Source: Flavihumibacter sp. ZG627
Lineage (GTDB): Bacteria > Bacteroidota > Bacteroidia > Chitinophagales > Chitinophagaceae
Reading direction: 5' to 3'
NCBI RefSeq assembly: GCF_000814325.1
Contig: NZ_JPHF01000003.1
Span: 124,001-188,000, forward strand
DNA length: 64,000 nucleotides
The notes beneath the pieces are model-generated. The model was not told the DNA's origin. It searched no databases and was given only the letters and a program-made list of their open reading frames with translations. The position numbers were made by a program, and so were the translations under genes. Shown here piece by piece: positions 1-9,417 of this stretch; positions within the stretch are counted from its first letter, which is position 1, and each line of letters starts with the position of its first letter.

Positions 1-27
1 GTAAGAGAATAACTGGTTTCATACATG

Positions 28-1128
28 TCAATTCTGTTTCAGTTGATTCAATAATAATTGCGCATTGCGAACATGATCCACTGCAGATCCTTTAAGGGCT
101 ATTACAGGTGTGCCCGGCTCGCGGCTATCGAGGCCTTTCAGGTACCACTTGTCGTAGTATTTCAGAAGGATGGCAAATGAGGACCTGATATCATTTTCTA
201 TCAGGCTGTTTATGGCAGTTTTAGTTTCCAGTCCGCCAAGTCTTTTCTGGATCCTCAGGACTGCACCTATAAGTTTATCACGATCTGCTTTGCCATAATC
301 TTTAACGATAAAATCAAGTCGTTCTTCAAAAGGAACATCAAGAAAATAACAGGGAGAGCTTCGCATTTGTTTGTAAAAAGGCTGTGGTATCAAAAGGTTT
401 CCGATCCTGAGGCTTTCATCCTCTGCCCAGATAGCTTTGCCCGCTGTTTCGTTTGTATTATGCCATTGGAGCAATTTCATCCCCAGGAGGTTTTCAAACA
501 TTTCCTGGGAAGGTTGTTCGGGTTGCCCCAAATGCCCGAAGGCAGAACCCTTGTGCATGGCGAGAGCCTCCAGATCTATAATGGGCTCTCCAAGCCTTTC
601 CAATTTCTGAAGAATTTCTGTTTTGCCAGTACCAGTGTACCCGCCAAGAATTTTTAAATCAACCTCTAATTCAAATTGTTCAAGAATGTGATGCCTGAAT
701 GATTTATAACCACCTATAAGGGTATAAACCCTGAAACCATAAAGATCAAGTAGCCAGGCTACTCCGCCCGATCTCATTCCGCCCCGCCAGCAGTGGACAA
801 GTACGGTTTGAGGAACATCATTTGAATTATTGATGGGATTGATATTTGCCTGCTGAAAATGATGAGCTTGAAGCAGTTTCTCCACTTCATCAACCATGGG
901 CCGCATCTTAGGGCCAAAAAAATCCAGCCCGATCTTTATTGCCTGTTCGCGACACTGCTGTTTATAGGCAGTGCCAACAACCTTACGCTCTTCATCTGTA
1001 AACAACGGTAAGGAATAAGCGCCCGGTATATGAGCATGGTTAAATTCTGATGGGCTGCGTACATCCAGAACAGGATGGCTGGCTGCCAATTCAAGAAACG
1101 ATTCAATTACAATAGGTTTTACTGCCAT
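28..1128 (-). CDS. mnmH: tRNA 2-selenouridine/geranyl-2-thiouridine synthase
   Basis: 366 aa, the full family length. MnmH (SelU/YbbB) exchanges the sulfur of 2-thiouridine at the tRNA wobble position for selenium, through a geranylated intermediate. Residues 1-145 form a rhodanese domain with the catalytic cysteine in VHCWRGGMRSGG (Cys113). A P-loop follows at residues 163-170 (GYTGTGKT), the two-domain order typical of this enzyme. It lies downstream of rho on the same strand, separated by a hairpin. Its partner selD is not in the window, so selenium use is not shown here. The family call is secure. Confidence 0.93.
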   Translation of the reverse strand: MAVKPIVIESFLELAASHPVLDVRSPSEFNHAHIPGAYSLPLFTDEERKVVGTAYKQQCREQAIKIGLDFFGPKMRPMVDEVEKLLQAHHFQQANINPINNSNDVPQTVLVHCWRGGMRSGGVAWLLDLYGFRVYTLIGGYKSFRHHILEQFELEVDLKILGGYTGTGKTEILQKLERLGEPIIDLEALAMHKGSAFGHLGQPEQPSQEMFENLLGMKLLQWHNTNETAGKAIWAEDESLRIGNLLIPQPFYKQMRSSPCYFLDVPFEERLDFIVKDYGKADRDKLIGAVLRIQKRLGGLETKTAINSLIENDIRSSFAILLKYYDKWYLKGLDSREPGTPVIALKGSAVDHVRNAQLLLNQLKQN

Positions 1129-1139
1129 AGCTAAACAAC

Positions 1140-1166
1140 AAAGCTGACCTTCAGAAGGCCAGCTTT
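1140..1166 (-). terminator. Hairpin between rho and mnmH
   Basis: On the minus strand AAAGCTGGCCTT and AAGGTCAGCTTT pair over 12 bp (one G-U) around a CTG loop. It lies 20 nt beyond the rho stop codon, and TTGTTT follows before the mnmH start. This is a likely rho terminator or attenuator, although the T-run is short and interrupted. Confidence 0.6.
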
Positions 1167-1186
1167 GAATATTTAAAAGATCATGA

Positions 1187-2884
1187 TTATCTGTTCATGC
1201 TCGCGAGGAATTCTTCATTGCTTTTTGTTCCCCTCATACGTTTAAGTAATTCCGACATTGCTTCTTCTGTATTCATATCATTGAGATAAAGCCGCAACAG
1301 GTTCATGCGTTGCAGCACATCGCGGTCAAGAAGCAGATCGTCTCTCCTGGTTGAAGATGCTACAAGGTCAATTGCCGGGTAAACGCGTCGGTTGGACAGG
1401 CGACGATCAAGCTGAAGTTCCATATTACCGGTACCTTTAAACTCTTCGAAAATCACTTCATCCATCTTGGAACCGGTATCGATCAATGCTGTTGCCAGAA
1501 TAGTGAGTGATCCGCCATTCTCGATTTTACGAGCCGCGCCAAAGAATTGCTTAGGCTTCTGCATAGCGTTAGCTTCTACGCCACCACTTAATACTTTTCC
1601 GGACGATGGTGCTACAGTATTATGTGCACGCGCCAAACGGGTTATTGAATCAAGGAGAATCACAACATCATGTCCGCACTCTACCAATCGCTTTGCCTTC
1701 TGCAATGCCATAGTAGATACTTTTACGTGCTTCTCAGCTGGTTCATCAAATGTTGAAGCTATTACTTCCGCTTTTACACTTCGTTCCATATCTGTTACTT
1801 CTTCTGGTCGTTCATCAATAAGAACTACCATCAGGTAACATTCGGGGTGATTCGCGGAGATAGCGTTGGCAACTTCTTTGAGAAGAACTGTTTTACCAGT
1901 TTTGGGTTGTGCAACAATAAGTCCTCTCTGGCCTTTACCAATTGGAGTGAAAAGATCGATCATCCTTGTACTATAGCCATTTGGTTCAGTGAAAAGATTC
2001 ATCTTTTCAAATGGAAATAGTGGTGTGAGGTAATCAAACGGAACGCGATCGCGCACTTCTTCAGGCGTGCGTCCATTAATTGTTTCAACCTTTAACAGGG
2101 CAAAATATTTCTCTCCTTCTTTCGGTGGGCGAACAGATCCATTTACGGTATCGCCTGTTTTTAGCCCGAATAATTTTATCTGAGAGGGTGATACATAAAT
2201 ATCATCGGGAGAGGAGAGGTAGTTATAATCACTGCTGCGAAGGAAACCATACCCGTCCGGCATCATTTCTAATACACCTTCGGCTGGTATCACACCATCG
2301 AATTCAATATTGAAGAAATCTCTGTCGCGGCGTTGTTGCTGCATTTGCTGAGGCTGCGACTGGTGGGGACGATTCTGTTGTTGTTCAGCGGGAGCCGCCA
2401 CGGGGGCAGGTTCATCAGTTTTAGGTGCTATCTCAGGCGCCTCAGGTTCGGCAACAACAGTAGCTGCTTCACGCGATTCCTGCTTTTCATTGAATGCAGG
2501 TTCCGGGGTTGGTTCTTCTGCCTTTTTACGACCTCTTTTAACTGCGGGTTTTTCCGCCGCGCGTGCAGGGGCTGCATCAGCAACAACTTCTTCCTTTTTG
2601 GCTATTACTTTTTTAGCTTCCGGCCTTGGTTTGAGATCTTCTTCGCTCATAACTTCTGCCTCTTCCGTAGAATTAGCTGTAGTTGCTTTAACGATACGTT
2701 TTCTCTTATTGGAAGCTCCGGAATCTGTGCCTTTCCCTTCACTGGCAGTAACTGCCTGCTTATCCAGGATCTTGTAAACGAGTTCCTGTTTATCGAGTTT
2801 TTTTGCACCTGGAATTTTAAGTTGCTCCGCAATATCGAGCAACTCAGGAACGAGCATGTCGTTCAGTTGCAGAATGTCATACAT
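1187..2884 (-). CDS. rho: Transcription termination factor Rho
   Basis: 565 aa. Rho is a hexameric RNA-dependent ATPase that ends transcription. Residues 1-42 form the Rho N-terminal helical domain. Residues ~45-190 are a low-complexity insertion rich in Lys, Glu, Ala, Pro and Gln. The RNA-binding cold-shock domain follows (~190-275, with GYGFLR). The ATPase core carries Walker A QPKTGKT (326-332) and Walker B VVILLDS. The insertion makes the protein much longer than the ~420-residue E. coli enzyme and is common in Bacteroidetes Rho. The gene is single, with 189 nt of non-coding DNA upstream. Confidence 0.97.
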   Translation of the reverse strand: MYDILQLNDMLVPELLDIAEQLKIPGAKKLDKQELVYKILDKQAVTASEGKGTDSGASNKRKRIVKATTANSTEEAEVMSEEDLKPRPEAKKVIAKKEEVVADAAPARAAEKPAVKRGRKKAEEPTPEPAFNEKQESREAATVVAEPEAPEIAPKTDEPAPVAAPAEQQQNRPHQSQPQQMQQQRRDRDFFNIEFDGVIPAEGVLEMMPDGYGFLRSSDYNYLSSPDDIYVSPSQIKLFGLKTGDTVNGSVRPPKEGEKYFALLKVETINGRTPEEVRDRVPFDYLTPLFPFEKMNLFTEPNGYSTRMIDLFTPIGKGQRGLIVAQPKTGKTVLLKEVANAISANHPECYLMVVLIDERPEEVTDMERSVKAEVIASTFDEPAEKHVKVSTMALQKAKRLVECGHDVVILLDSITRLARAHNTVAPSSGKVLSGGVEANAMQKPKQFFGAARKIENGGSLTILATALIDTGSKMDEVIFEEFKGTGNMELQLDRRLSNRRVYPAIDLVASSTRRDDLLLDRDVLQRMNLLRLYLNDMNTEEAMSELLKRMRGTKSNEEFLASMNR

Positions 2885-3042
2885 ACTAAGACTTGTGCGT
2901 TTTGTGAGATTTCAATCAGCCTTACTTCTTGAAAAATGGAATGAATTATTGATTGGGTGTACTACAAGTGACGAGTCGGTGAGCTGGAAGATGAACTGAT
3001 CAGCTTGGTTCCAATTGCAATTTTAGGCTAAAAAGGCCATAT

Positions 3043-3069
3043 CCAAAAAAAAATCCTGTTTTTTTTTGG
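3043..3069 (-). terminator. A/T-stem hairpin after ldhA
   Basis: Perfect 11-bp inverted repeat: CC plus nine A, a 5-nt loop, then nine T plus GG. It starts 4 nt past the ldhA stop codon. The stem is AT-rich, and its own T tract could act as the U-run in ldhA transcripts. Confidence 0.5.
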
Positions 3070-3073
3070 TCTC

Positions 3074-4060
3074 TTATCCACTTACCACATTCTCCAAAGG
3101 CTTTCCTGCTTCAAAATCCGTGATATTACCCAGTGTGGTAATCGCAATCTGGATGAGTGCCTCCTCCGTGAAAAAGCCCTGGTGTGAGGTTAGCAATACA
3201 TTAGGAAAGCTTATCAATCGAAGTATGTCATCATCATCAATCAGTTCTCCGCTGCGGTCATAGAAAAAGAGATTTTCCTCCTGCTCATATACGTCAATGC
3301 CCAGATAGCCCAAATGTCCTTTCTTTAAAGCTTCAATAACATCGGCGGTATTTATGAGGCCGCCGCGGCTGGTATTGATGAGCATGGCGCCGCGTTGCAT
3401 TACCGATAAGGTTTCAGCGTTAATAAGGTGATGAGTTTGGTCATTAAGCGGACAATGCAAAGAAATGACCTTGCTTTCAGAAAGCAGGTTAATAAGAGAC
3501 ATGTATTCCACCCCCCTTGCTTGCAAATCTTTATGGGGTATAATGTCAAAAGCCAACACCCTGCAACCAAAACCGAGCATGATTTTGGCAAATGACTCGC
3601 CTATTCGCCCAGTTCCGATCACACCAACTGTTTTACCGTAAAGGTCAAAACCATCCAGCTTCTCCAGGGAAAAATTACCCTCCCTGATCCTGTTATATGC
3701 CTTATGCGTTTTCCTGTTAAGTGTCATTATAAGTGCAACGGCATGTTCTGCAACAGCATGCGGTGAATAGGCTGGCACCCGTACGATGGTTATACCTAAT
3801 TTTTGAGCTGATTCAAGGTCAATATTATTATACCCGGCACAGCGTAAAGCGATAAGTCTTATACCATGGAGGTTTAGCATTTCAAGGGTATCGGCTTGAA
3901 GTTTATCATTGACGAAAACACATACAGCAGCTGTTCCCGCCGCCAGGGCAGCCGTTTGGGCATTCAGGGGTGCGTCTAAGTATACTATTTCATGCAGGGT
4001 ATTGAAGCGATTGAAAAACTGCCTGTCATATGATTGGGTTGAAAAAAAAGCTATTCTCAT
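3074..4060 (-). CDS. ldhA: D-lactate dehydrogenase (2-hydroxyacid dehydrogenase)
   Basis: 328 aa, similar throughout to E. coli LdhA as I recall it (FVNDKL, LRCAGYNN, RVPAYSPHAVAEHAVALIMT). It reduces pyruvate to D-lactate with NADH in the cytoplasm. The NAD-binding Rossmann motif is GVIGTGRIGE near the middle, and the catalytic His lies in TSHQGFFTEEAL near the C-terminus. The gene is monocistronic and divergent from asnS, with 80 nt between start codons. A different 2-hydroxyacid substrate cannot be excluded, but the close LdhA match favours lactate. Confidence 0.88.
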   Translation of the reverse strand: MRIAFFSTQSYDRQFFNRFNTLHEIVYLDAPLNAQTAALAAGTAAVCVFVNDKLQADTLEMLNLHGIRLIALRCAGYNNIDLESAQKLGITIVRVPAYSPHAVAEHAVALIMTLNRKTHKAYNRIREGNFSLEKLDGFDLYGKTVGVIGTGRIGESFAKIMLGFGCRVLAFDIIPHKDLQARGVEYMSLINLLSESKVISLHCPLNDQTHHLINAETLSVMQRGAMLINTSRGGLINTADVIEALKKGHLGYLGIDVYEQEENLFFYDRSGELIDDDDILRLISFPNVLLTSHQGFFTEEALIQIAITTLGNITDFEAGKPLENVVSG

Positions 4061-4113
4061 GATAAATGTTGATTATAAAAATACATATGAACTGCCCAAA
4101 CTACGAATCGGCT

Positions 4114-4121
4114 TATCTTTG
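4114..4121 (+). promoter_or_regulatory. asnS promoter, -7 element
   Basis: TATCTTTG matches the Bacteroidetes -7 consensus TAnnTTTG, 19 nt before the asnS ATG. No good -33 TTTG is visible. Confidence 0.6.
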
Positions 4122-4140
4122 CCCTCCTTAAACAAAGGCT

Positions 4141-5577
4141 ATGTTCAACAAGCGCGTAAAGATAAAAGAGCTGCTTACCTGGAATCCTTCAGGTCAGGAA
4201 GTTACAGTTATGGGATGGGTAAGAACCTTTCGCAACAACCAGTTCATTGCACTAAATGATGGTTCAACCAATACTAATTTACAGATAGTGGTCACCCTCG
4301 GACAATTTGATGATGAAATTCTGAAACGCATTACCACCAGTGCCTCTTTAAAGGTTACAGGCACAGTAATCCCATCACAGGGCAAGGGACAAAAGCTCGA
4401 GCTTAAGGCATCGGCAGTTGAAATACTTGGTGATAGCGATCCTGAAAAGTATCCCCTTCAGCCAAAAAAACATAGTCTGGAATTTTTACGTGAGAAGGCG
4501 CACCTGCGTTTCCGAACCAATACATTCGGATCCATTTTCCGGGTTCGCCATTCAATAGCATTCGCCATACATAAATTCTTTCATGAGAAAGGCTTTCTGT
4601 ATTTGCACACGCCTATAATTACCGCCAGTGACGCTGAGGGTGCTGGTGAAATGTTTCGGGTGAGCACTCTTCCATTTGACAATCCACCACGCAATGATGA
4701 TGGCAGCATTAATTTCCGGGAAGATTTTTTCGGAAAGAGCACAAACCTTACTGTCAGCGGTCAGTTGGAGGGAGAACTTGGTGCCACAGCTTTTGGGGAT
4801 ATCTATACTTTCGGACCAACATTCCGTGCTGAAAACTCAAATACTACGCGTCACCTGGCTGAATTCTGGATGGTTGAACCAGAAATGGCATTCTCTGATC
4901 TCGAAGACAACATGAATCTGGCTGAGGAATTTATCAAATACATCATTGGCTTTGTGATGGAGAACAACCGGGAAGATCTGGAGTTTCTTGCCAACCGACT
5001 TGCTGAAGAAGAAAAACAACTTCCTGCCGACAAGCGTACTGACATGCCACTTCTCGAGAAATTAGAATTTGTTCTTAATAATAATTTCGAACGCATCACT
5101 TATACAGAGGCAATTGACATTCTGCTTCAATCGCCCGCTTATAAAAAGAAGAAATTTCAGTATGAGGTGAAATGGGGTATTGATATGCAGAGTGAGCATG
5201 AGCGTTACCTGGTGGAAAAGCATTTCAAAAAACCAGTTATCGTCACCAATTATCCAAAGGATATCAAAGCATTTTATATGCGACAGAACGATGATGGCAA
5301 AACGGTAGCCGCAATGGATATTTTGGCGCCGGGCATTGGTGAAATTGTTGGCGGATCACAAAGGGAGGAGCGGATGGAAAAGCTAGAGGCGCGCATGAAA
5401 GAGATGCACATCCCTGTGGATGAACTCTGGTGGTATCTCGATACACGCCGATTCGGAACAGTGCCGCATGCGGGCTTCGGACTTGGTTTTGAACGCATGG
5501 TGCTCTTTGTTACTGGAATGGGTAATATCCGGGATGTAATCGCTTTCCCGCGTACGCCAAAGAGTGCTGAGTTTTAA
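4141..5577 (+). CDS. asnS: Asparaginyl-tRNA synthetase
   Basis: 478 aa class II aminoacyl-tRNA synthetase that charges tRNA-Asn. The N-terminal OB-fold anticodon-binding domain (~15-105) contains [13 protein letters not shown]. Class II motif 1 follows at ~135-160, motif 2 contains [21 protein letters not shown], and motif 3 is [12 protein letters not shown] near the C-terminus. The motif 2 sequence and the C-terminal [11 protein letters not shown] are those of AsnRS rather than AspRS. It has its own promoter and converges on the glycosyltransferase operon. Confidence 0.97.
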   Translation: MFNKRVKIKELLTWNPSGQEVTVMGWVRTFRNNQFIALNDGSTNTNLQIVVTLGQFDDEILKRITTSASLKVTGTVIPSQGKGQKLELKASAVEILGDSDPEKYPLQPKKHSLEFLREKAHLRFRTNTFGSIFRVRHSIAFAIHKFFHEKGFLYLHTPIITASDAEGAGEMFRVSTLPFDNPPRNDDGSINFREDFFGKSTNLTVSGQLEGELGATAFGDIYTFGPTFRAENSNTTRHLAEFWMVEPEMAFSDLEDNMNLAEEFIKYIIGFVMENNREDLEFLANRLAEEEKQLPADKRTDMPLLEKLEFVLNNNFERITYTEAIDILLQSPAYKKKKFQYEVKWGIDMQSEHERYLVEKHFKKPVIVTNYPKDIKAFYMRQNDDGKTVAAMDILAPGIGEIVGGSQREERMEKLEARMKEMHIPVDELWWYLDTRRFGTVPHAGFGLGFERMVLFVTGMGNIRDVIAFPRTPKSAEF

Positions 5578-5607
5578 TACTGCCAGGTTAGGCGTCATTA
5601 AGGTAAA

Positions 5608-7209
5608 TTAGTGCGGCTTAAGGTAAACATCGCAACCCATTATTGGCTCCCTGAGTCTGTTCCAACTTGAAATAACATGACTCTCCGGAACAGCCACAGA
5701 AGATGGAACAAATACGATTGTAATCTGATTTTGACTGATCAGCTGGTTCGCCATTTCTACCTGGGCAGGTAATGACAAATAATGCTTCCCTTCTGCGAAA
5801 TAGGCTACATAAACCGATCCGAAGAATTGATAATCGGAACTATCGGGCCATTTTGCCATACGGCTATTCTTATAATGCCCTGCTGAGAACTCCTTGCCCA
5901 GTTTATATTCCTTCATGGAGTAAAACTTGTAATATGGCTGCGGTACAAAGAAGTTCGCGTGATTTAAATACCTGAGGAAAACAATATTAATTGCAACTAC
6001 CGTAAAAACCAGTTTCCAGTTAAATTTTGATGGGTTCGTATTTTCCAACCATTTGGAAATCACTTGATCACCCAAATGGGCAAATACTATAAAAGAAATC
6101 AAAATGTTGATCCACAAATACCGGTCTTCAATGAACAAAAAAAGGTAGCCGGCAATATTTAACGAAAAAAAGAAAAGGAGCTTCAAAAAACTGCTTCCTA
6201 AAAAATTCATTCTGGGAATTCTATAAGTGCGGTAGTATGCTACCAATAATGAAACTACGCCAGCTAAGCATACCAACCTTGTACTGGATCTTGTGATTAT
6301 TATTGATAAAAGATTCTTCCATATTACATTGACCTGGAATAGAAAGTTATTCCATGAGCCGAAAGCATTATAATCTCTGAACCCCGAAGCCAGTATAGGA
6401 TCCTGCCAGGCTATTACTGCTTCGTTATTATTAACGGGTGGTACAAATTCCAGTAAGAACTGCCAATTGTCGTACATCATCCCTCCATGATTAAATCCGC
6501 CGGAACCGGTAAGCATGAGATACCCATACTTGGAATAAAGTGCATATAACCATGGTGAAACAAGGAAGAAAAAACAGACATATACAAGCAGATATTTTTT
6601 TATTGCATTCCGGTAATTATTGGGCTCTGAAAAAACGGACTCCAATAATGACCATACAATCACTCCACTAATAAAATAAAAATTATAGGATTTCACCAGG
6701 TACAGTACGCCTAACCAAATAGCCGTGATGAAAGGTTTCTGAAGAGTATAACCTTTCAACCAGTAGTACGCAAAAAACAATAAAAGGACGGCAGAGCTCA
6801 GATCAGGGGAGGTGACATCATATACAAAACGAAGGATAATAGTTGCAATAACAGAAAGGAAGACGGCCTTGGTACTTTCATGTATGCTGAGAATGTTCAA
6901 TAGCATCCAGCAGGCAATTATGCCAGCGGATCCTACCAGTATATTATAGATTTTGAAGATAAAAAGGAGTTCAAATTTTAAGTGTGTGAATGGCGCAAGT
7001 ACCCATGAAAGCAGGGGCGACCAATAGGCATTAACAGCATCATAAAAATGCCCCATCCCATAGCTTTTGGCGATGCTGAGATAGGAGACCGCATCCAGGT
7101 TCATCATGTATCTGAGGGGGAAAAAGAAAATTATGGCGATTGACAGGTAACCTGCAAGTATCCATTTCAGGTATAAGGGAATGCTATCTGGAAAACTTAG
7201 TTTCTTCAA
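5608..7209 (-). CDS. GT-C-like polytopic membrane protein
   Basis: 533 aa, last gene of the glycan operon. It has about a dozen hydrophobic segments, beginning with WILAGYLSIAIIFFFPL. The first extracytoplasmic loop has an acidic residue after the first membrane span (NLDAVSYLSIA) and then YWSPLLSW, an arrangement typical of GT-C glycosyltransferases that use lipid-linked sugars (GT39/ArnT-like). A soluble C-terminal tail follows residue ~430. Its start overlaps the upstream gene by 4 nt, implying translational coupling. Donor and acceptor cannot be told, and sequence divergence leaves the GT-C assignment tentative. Confidence 0.6.
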   Translation of the reverse strand: MKKLSFPDSIPLYLKWILAGYLSIAIIFFFPLRYMMNLDAVSYLSIAKSYGMGHFYDAVNAYWSPLLSWVLAPFTHLKFELLFIFKIYNILVGSAGIIACWMLLNILSIHESTKAVFLSVIATIILRFVYDVTSPDLSSAVLLLFFAYYWLKGYTLQKPFITAIWLGVLYLVKSYNFYFISGVIVWSLLESVFSEPNNYRNAIKKYLLVYVCFFFLVSPWLYALYSKYGYLMLTGSGGFNHGGMMYDNWQFLLEFVPPVNNNEAVIAWQDPILASGFRDYNAFGSWNNFLFQVNVIWKNLLSIIITRSSTRLVCLAGVVSLLVAYYRTYRIPRMNFLGSSFLKLLFFFSLNIAGYLFLFIEDRYLWINILISFIVFAHLGDQVISKWLENTNPSKFNWKLVFTVVAINIVFLRYLNHANFFVPQPYYKFYSMKEYKLGKEFSAGHYKNSRMAKWPDSSDYQFFGSVYVAYFAEGKHYLSLPAQVEMANQLISQNQITIVFVPSSVAVPESHVISSWNRLREPIMGCDVYLKPH

Positions 7210-8390
7210 TGGATCCAGTTTTGCTTGATATCTTCAAATTTTACATTAAACGTAACCAGCGCATTCAGGAGAATTGCAAATATCATTATCTGCATTCCAG
7301 CCATTATTCCGAGGCCGCCTGGTATTATAAGCCGAAATGTATGCATGGGATCAAGATCACCATAGTTCTGCCGGGCCCATTCAATAACTGCAATAAGGGA
7401 AAGTATCAGGCCAATCAAAAAAATCAATCCACCTATTATTAGTCCTCTTTCAAACCGGAATGCCCTGATCATTTTCTCCTCGAGCCTGGAGAGATAATGA
7501 AACTGCATTCGATTTCCATAAAAACGAAGAAGGAGATAGAACTGAAGGAGTTGTAAGCCCAGCAATATAAAAACGGATCCGAAAAAGAATGTGTGTATGT
7601 CGAGGTTGATTGAGGCAATAGTAATTCTGGAAAACAGAAGCGCGAAAAATAAAAATATTCCCGCCACAAGAAAGAGAAGTCCCGGCATTAGCATGAGCCA
7701 TTTTGGTGACAGCATAATTATCTGCCTGAATTGTCTCCATCCATCCTGCCAGGTTTTAAGGTGCGGGGCTCTGTTTCTGCCATCTTTATAAAGTTTCACA
7801 GGAACTTCTGCTATATTCATTTTCCGATACCCCGCCCTTGCCAGCATTTCTGTGATGAAATCCATACCCCGGGCCTGCATGCCCAGGGAAAGATAGGCGG
7901 CACGTGTAATGCCACGGAGCCCGCAATTAAAGTCGCGAAAAGGAACGGCAAAAGATTTTCTTCCCATATAGGAAATAACCGGAGTGCCAAGGTATCGGTG
8001 TAAAAATGGCATTGCATTCTTTTCAACACCGCCACTGAACCTGTTTCCAACAACCAGGTCGGCACCTTCCATAAACTTATCATAGAAAGGTTTGCACTCA
8101 TCGAAATGATAGCTATCATCTGAATCACCAAAAATTATATGCGACCCTGATGATGCCATTATACCATAGTGTAATGCGGCGCCATATCCTTTCACCGAAA
8201 CCTGAAGGCATTTGACACCCTCCGCCCGGCATATCTCAACAGATCCGTCAGTACTGCCATTATCGGCAATGATTATTTCGGATGGTAACGGTAAAGTTGA
8301 TAGAAATTCCTTAGCTCTTCGTATACAGGTTGCCAGGGTCAATGCTTCATTAAGGCATGGCATTACAATGGATAGGGATACTGGTGTCAT
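7206..8390 (-). CDS. Family 2 glycosyltransferase, membrane-anchored (DPM1/GtrB-like)
   Basis: 394 aa. The N-terminal GT-A domain (~5-240) has the nucleotide-binding opening SIVMPCLNE, a DNGSTDGS segment and the metal-binding DSDDSYH in place of the usual DxD. Four hydrophobic spans follow in the C-terminal third. This layout suggests an enzyme that moves a sugar from a nucleotide donor to polyprenyl phosphate at the inner membrane, feeding the GT-C proteins of the operon. It overlaps both neighbouring genes by 4 nt. The sugar is unknown. Confidence 0.8.
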   Translation of the reverse strand: MTPVSLSIVMPCLNEALTLATCIRRAKEFLSTLPLPSEIIIADNGSTDGSVEICRAEGVKCLQVSVKGYGAALHYGIMASSGSHIIFGDSDDSYHFDECKPFYDKFMEGADLVVGNRFSGGVEKNAMPFLHRYLGTPVISYMGRKSFAVPFRDFNCGLRGITRAAYLSLGMQARGMDFITEMLARAGYRKMNIAEVPVKLYKDGRNRAPHLKTWQDGWRQFRQIIMLSPKWLMLMPGLLFLVAGIFLFFALLFSRITIASINLDIHTFFFGSVFILLGLQLLQFYLLLRFYGNRMQFHYLSRLEEKMIRAFRFERGLIIGGLIFLIGLILSLIAVIEWARQNYGDLDPMHTFRLIIPGGLGIMAGMQIMIFAILLNALVTFNVKFEDIKQNWIH

Positions 8391-8743
8391 CTAGCCTGAT
8401 TTGTTTCAAAAGAATCAGTAGGTTCAACTTTTGCATTGGCAATAGCCTGGTTCCTGATCAACTCGGTAATATGTTCTTCAAGTTTCCTTATCCTGGCATA
8501 TAAACGCATCACCACATACCAGAATATGAGAACGCATATATAGAAAACAAGGTCGGCTCCTCTTCCCACACCAATTTTGTGGGCTATCTGATTTGTAAGC
8601 TCCGGTTGAAGTATTAACAAGATCGCCAATGCACCCATCAGCGTTACCAGAACCACACTAAATACTGCTTTCTTCATACGCTGAAAGAAATATAGTGTAA
8701 TCATCAGCACACCTGTGATCAACAAAATCTGGATACCCGTCAT
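8387..8743 (-). CDS. DUF2304 small membrane protein
   Basis: 118 aa with three hydrophobic segments (~5-20, ~28-47, ~65-82) and a charged coiled-coil-like tail (RIRKLEEHITELIRNQA). The size, layout and position beside a DPM-like glycosyltransferase match DUF2304 proteins, which are often encoded next to such enzymes and may be accessory subunits or flippase-like partners. It overlaps the upstream and downstream genes by 4 nt each. The role is unproven. Confidence 0.75.
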   Translation of the reverse strand: MTGIQILLITGVLMITLYFFQRMKKAVFSVVLVTLMGALAILLILQPELTNQIAHKIGVGRGADLVFYICVLIFWYVVMRLYARIRKLEEHITELIRNQAIANAKVEPTDSFETNQAR

Positions 8744-9417
8744 CGGAATAGTTTGTGTAAAACTACATCAAATAAGATACGTATGCTGTTTGCGGATGAC
8801 TGGCCTTTTTTCCTGCTGTATGCCGAATAGTGTACTGTTACGGGCAACTCCATCCATTTCAGACTGTGCCTTTTAATCTCAAGAATAAGCTCGGTAGCGT
8901 GTGCCATCCTATTCTCTTTTAATTGAATCTTGCTAGCGGCCTTTCGGCTTAGCGCACGGATACCATTATGCGCATCACTCATCCAAAGTCCGGTTAACAA
9001 AAAATGGAATATCCTGGCAAAGTGAATCAGGATTTTTCTCATGAATGGCATCTGAGGTGCTTCACCTGCAAATCTTGATCCCATCACCACATCTGCCTTT
9101 CCTTCCAATACTGCTGACACCAGTGGTTTAATATCGAGGGGATCATGTTGACCATCCGCATCAAAACTTACAATAATGTCTGCACCCTTTTGTAATGAAT
9201 AACATATTCCTGTTTGTAATGCTGCTCCCTGTCCAAGATTTATCGCATGCCTTATTATATGGCATCCGGGTTGATGAATTATGTTGGCTAGCGGAGGATC
9301 TGATCCATCGTCTACTATAACCAGTTCGTATTCAACAGAGGCCATAATGCCTTCGATGACCGCGGACAGCGTTTGCTGTTCGTTATACGCTGGTATGACT
9401 ATAAATACCTTAATCAT
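8740..9417 (-). CDS. Family 2 glycosyltransferase (DPM-like)
   Basis: 225 aa, a single GT-A domain without C-terminal membrane spans. It carries VFIVIPAYNEQQTL, VIVDDGSD, the ALQTGICY segment and the metal-binding FDADGQHD, and resembles dolichyl/polyprenyl-phosphate mannose synthases. It probably makes a polyprenyl-phosphate sugar, with the neighbouring DUF2304 protein as a possible membrane partner. Its start overlaps the upstream GT-C gene by 8 nt and its end overlaps DUF2304 by 4 nt. Confidence 0.83.
   Translation of the reverse strand: MIKVFIVIPAYNEQQTLSAVIEGIMASVEYELVIVDDGSDPPLANIIHQPGCHIIRHAINLGQGAALQTGICYSLQKGADIIVSFDADGQHDPLDIKPLVSAVLEGKADVVMGSRFAGEAPQMPFMRKILIHFARIFHFLLTGLWMSDAHNGIRALSRKAASKIQLKENRMAHATELILEIKRHSLKWMELPVTVHYSAYSRKKGQSSANSIRILFDVVLHKLFR

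Noticed and set aside
2333-2932. 199-codon plus-strand frame opposite rho
   Set aside because: It mirrors the low-complexity insertion of Rho; its Phe/Cys/Arg-rich composition is what the reverse strand of Lys/Glu/Ala-rich coding gives.
3909-4259. Plus-strand frame across the ldhA-asnS gap
   Set aside because: It runs antisense to ldhA, through the asnS promoter and out of frame into asnS, so it is not a real gene.
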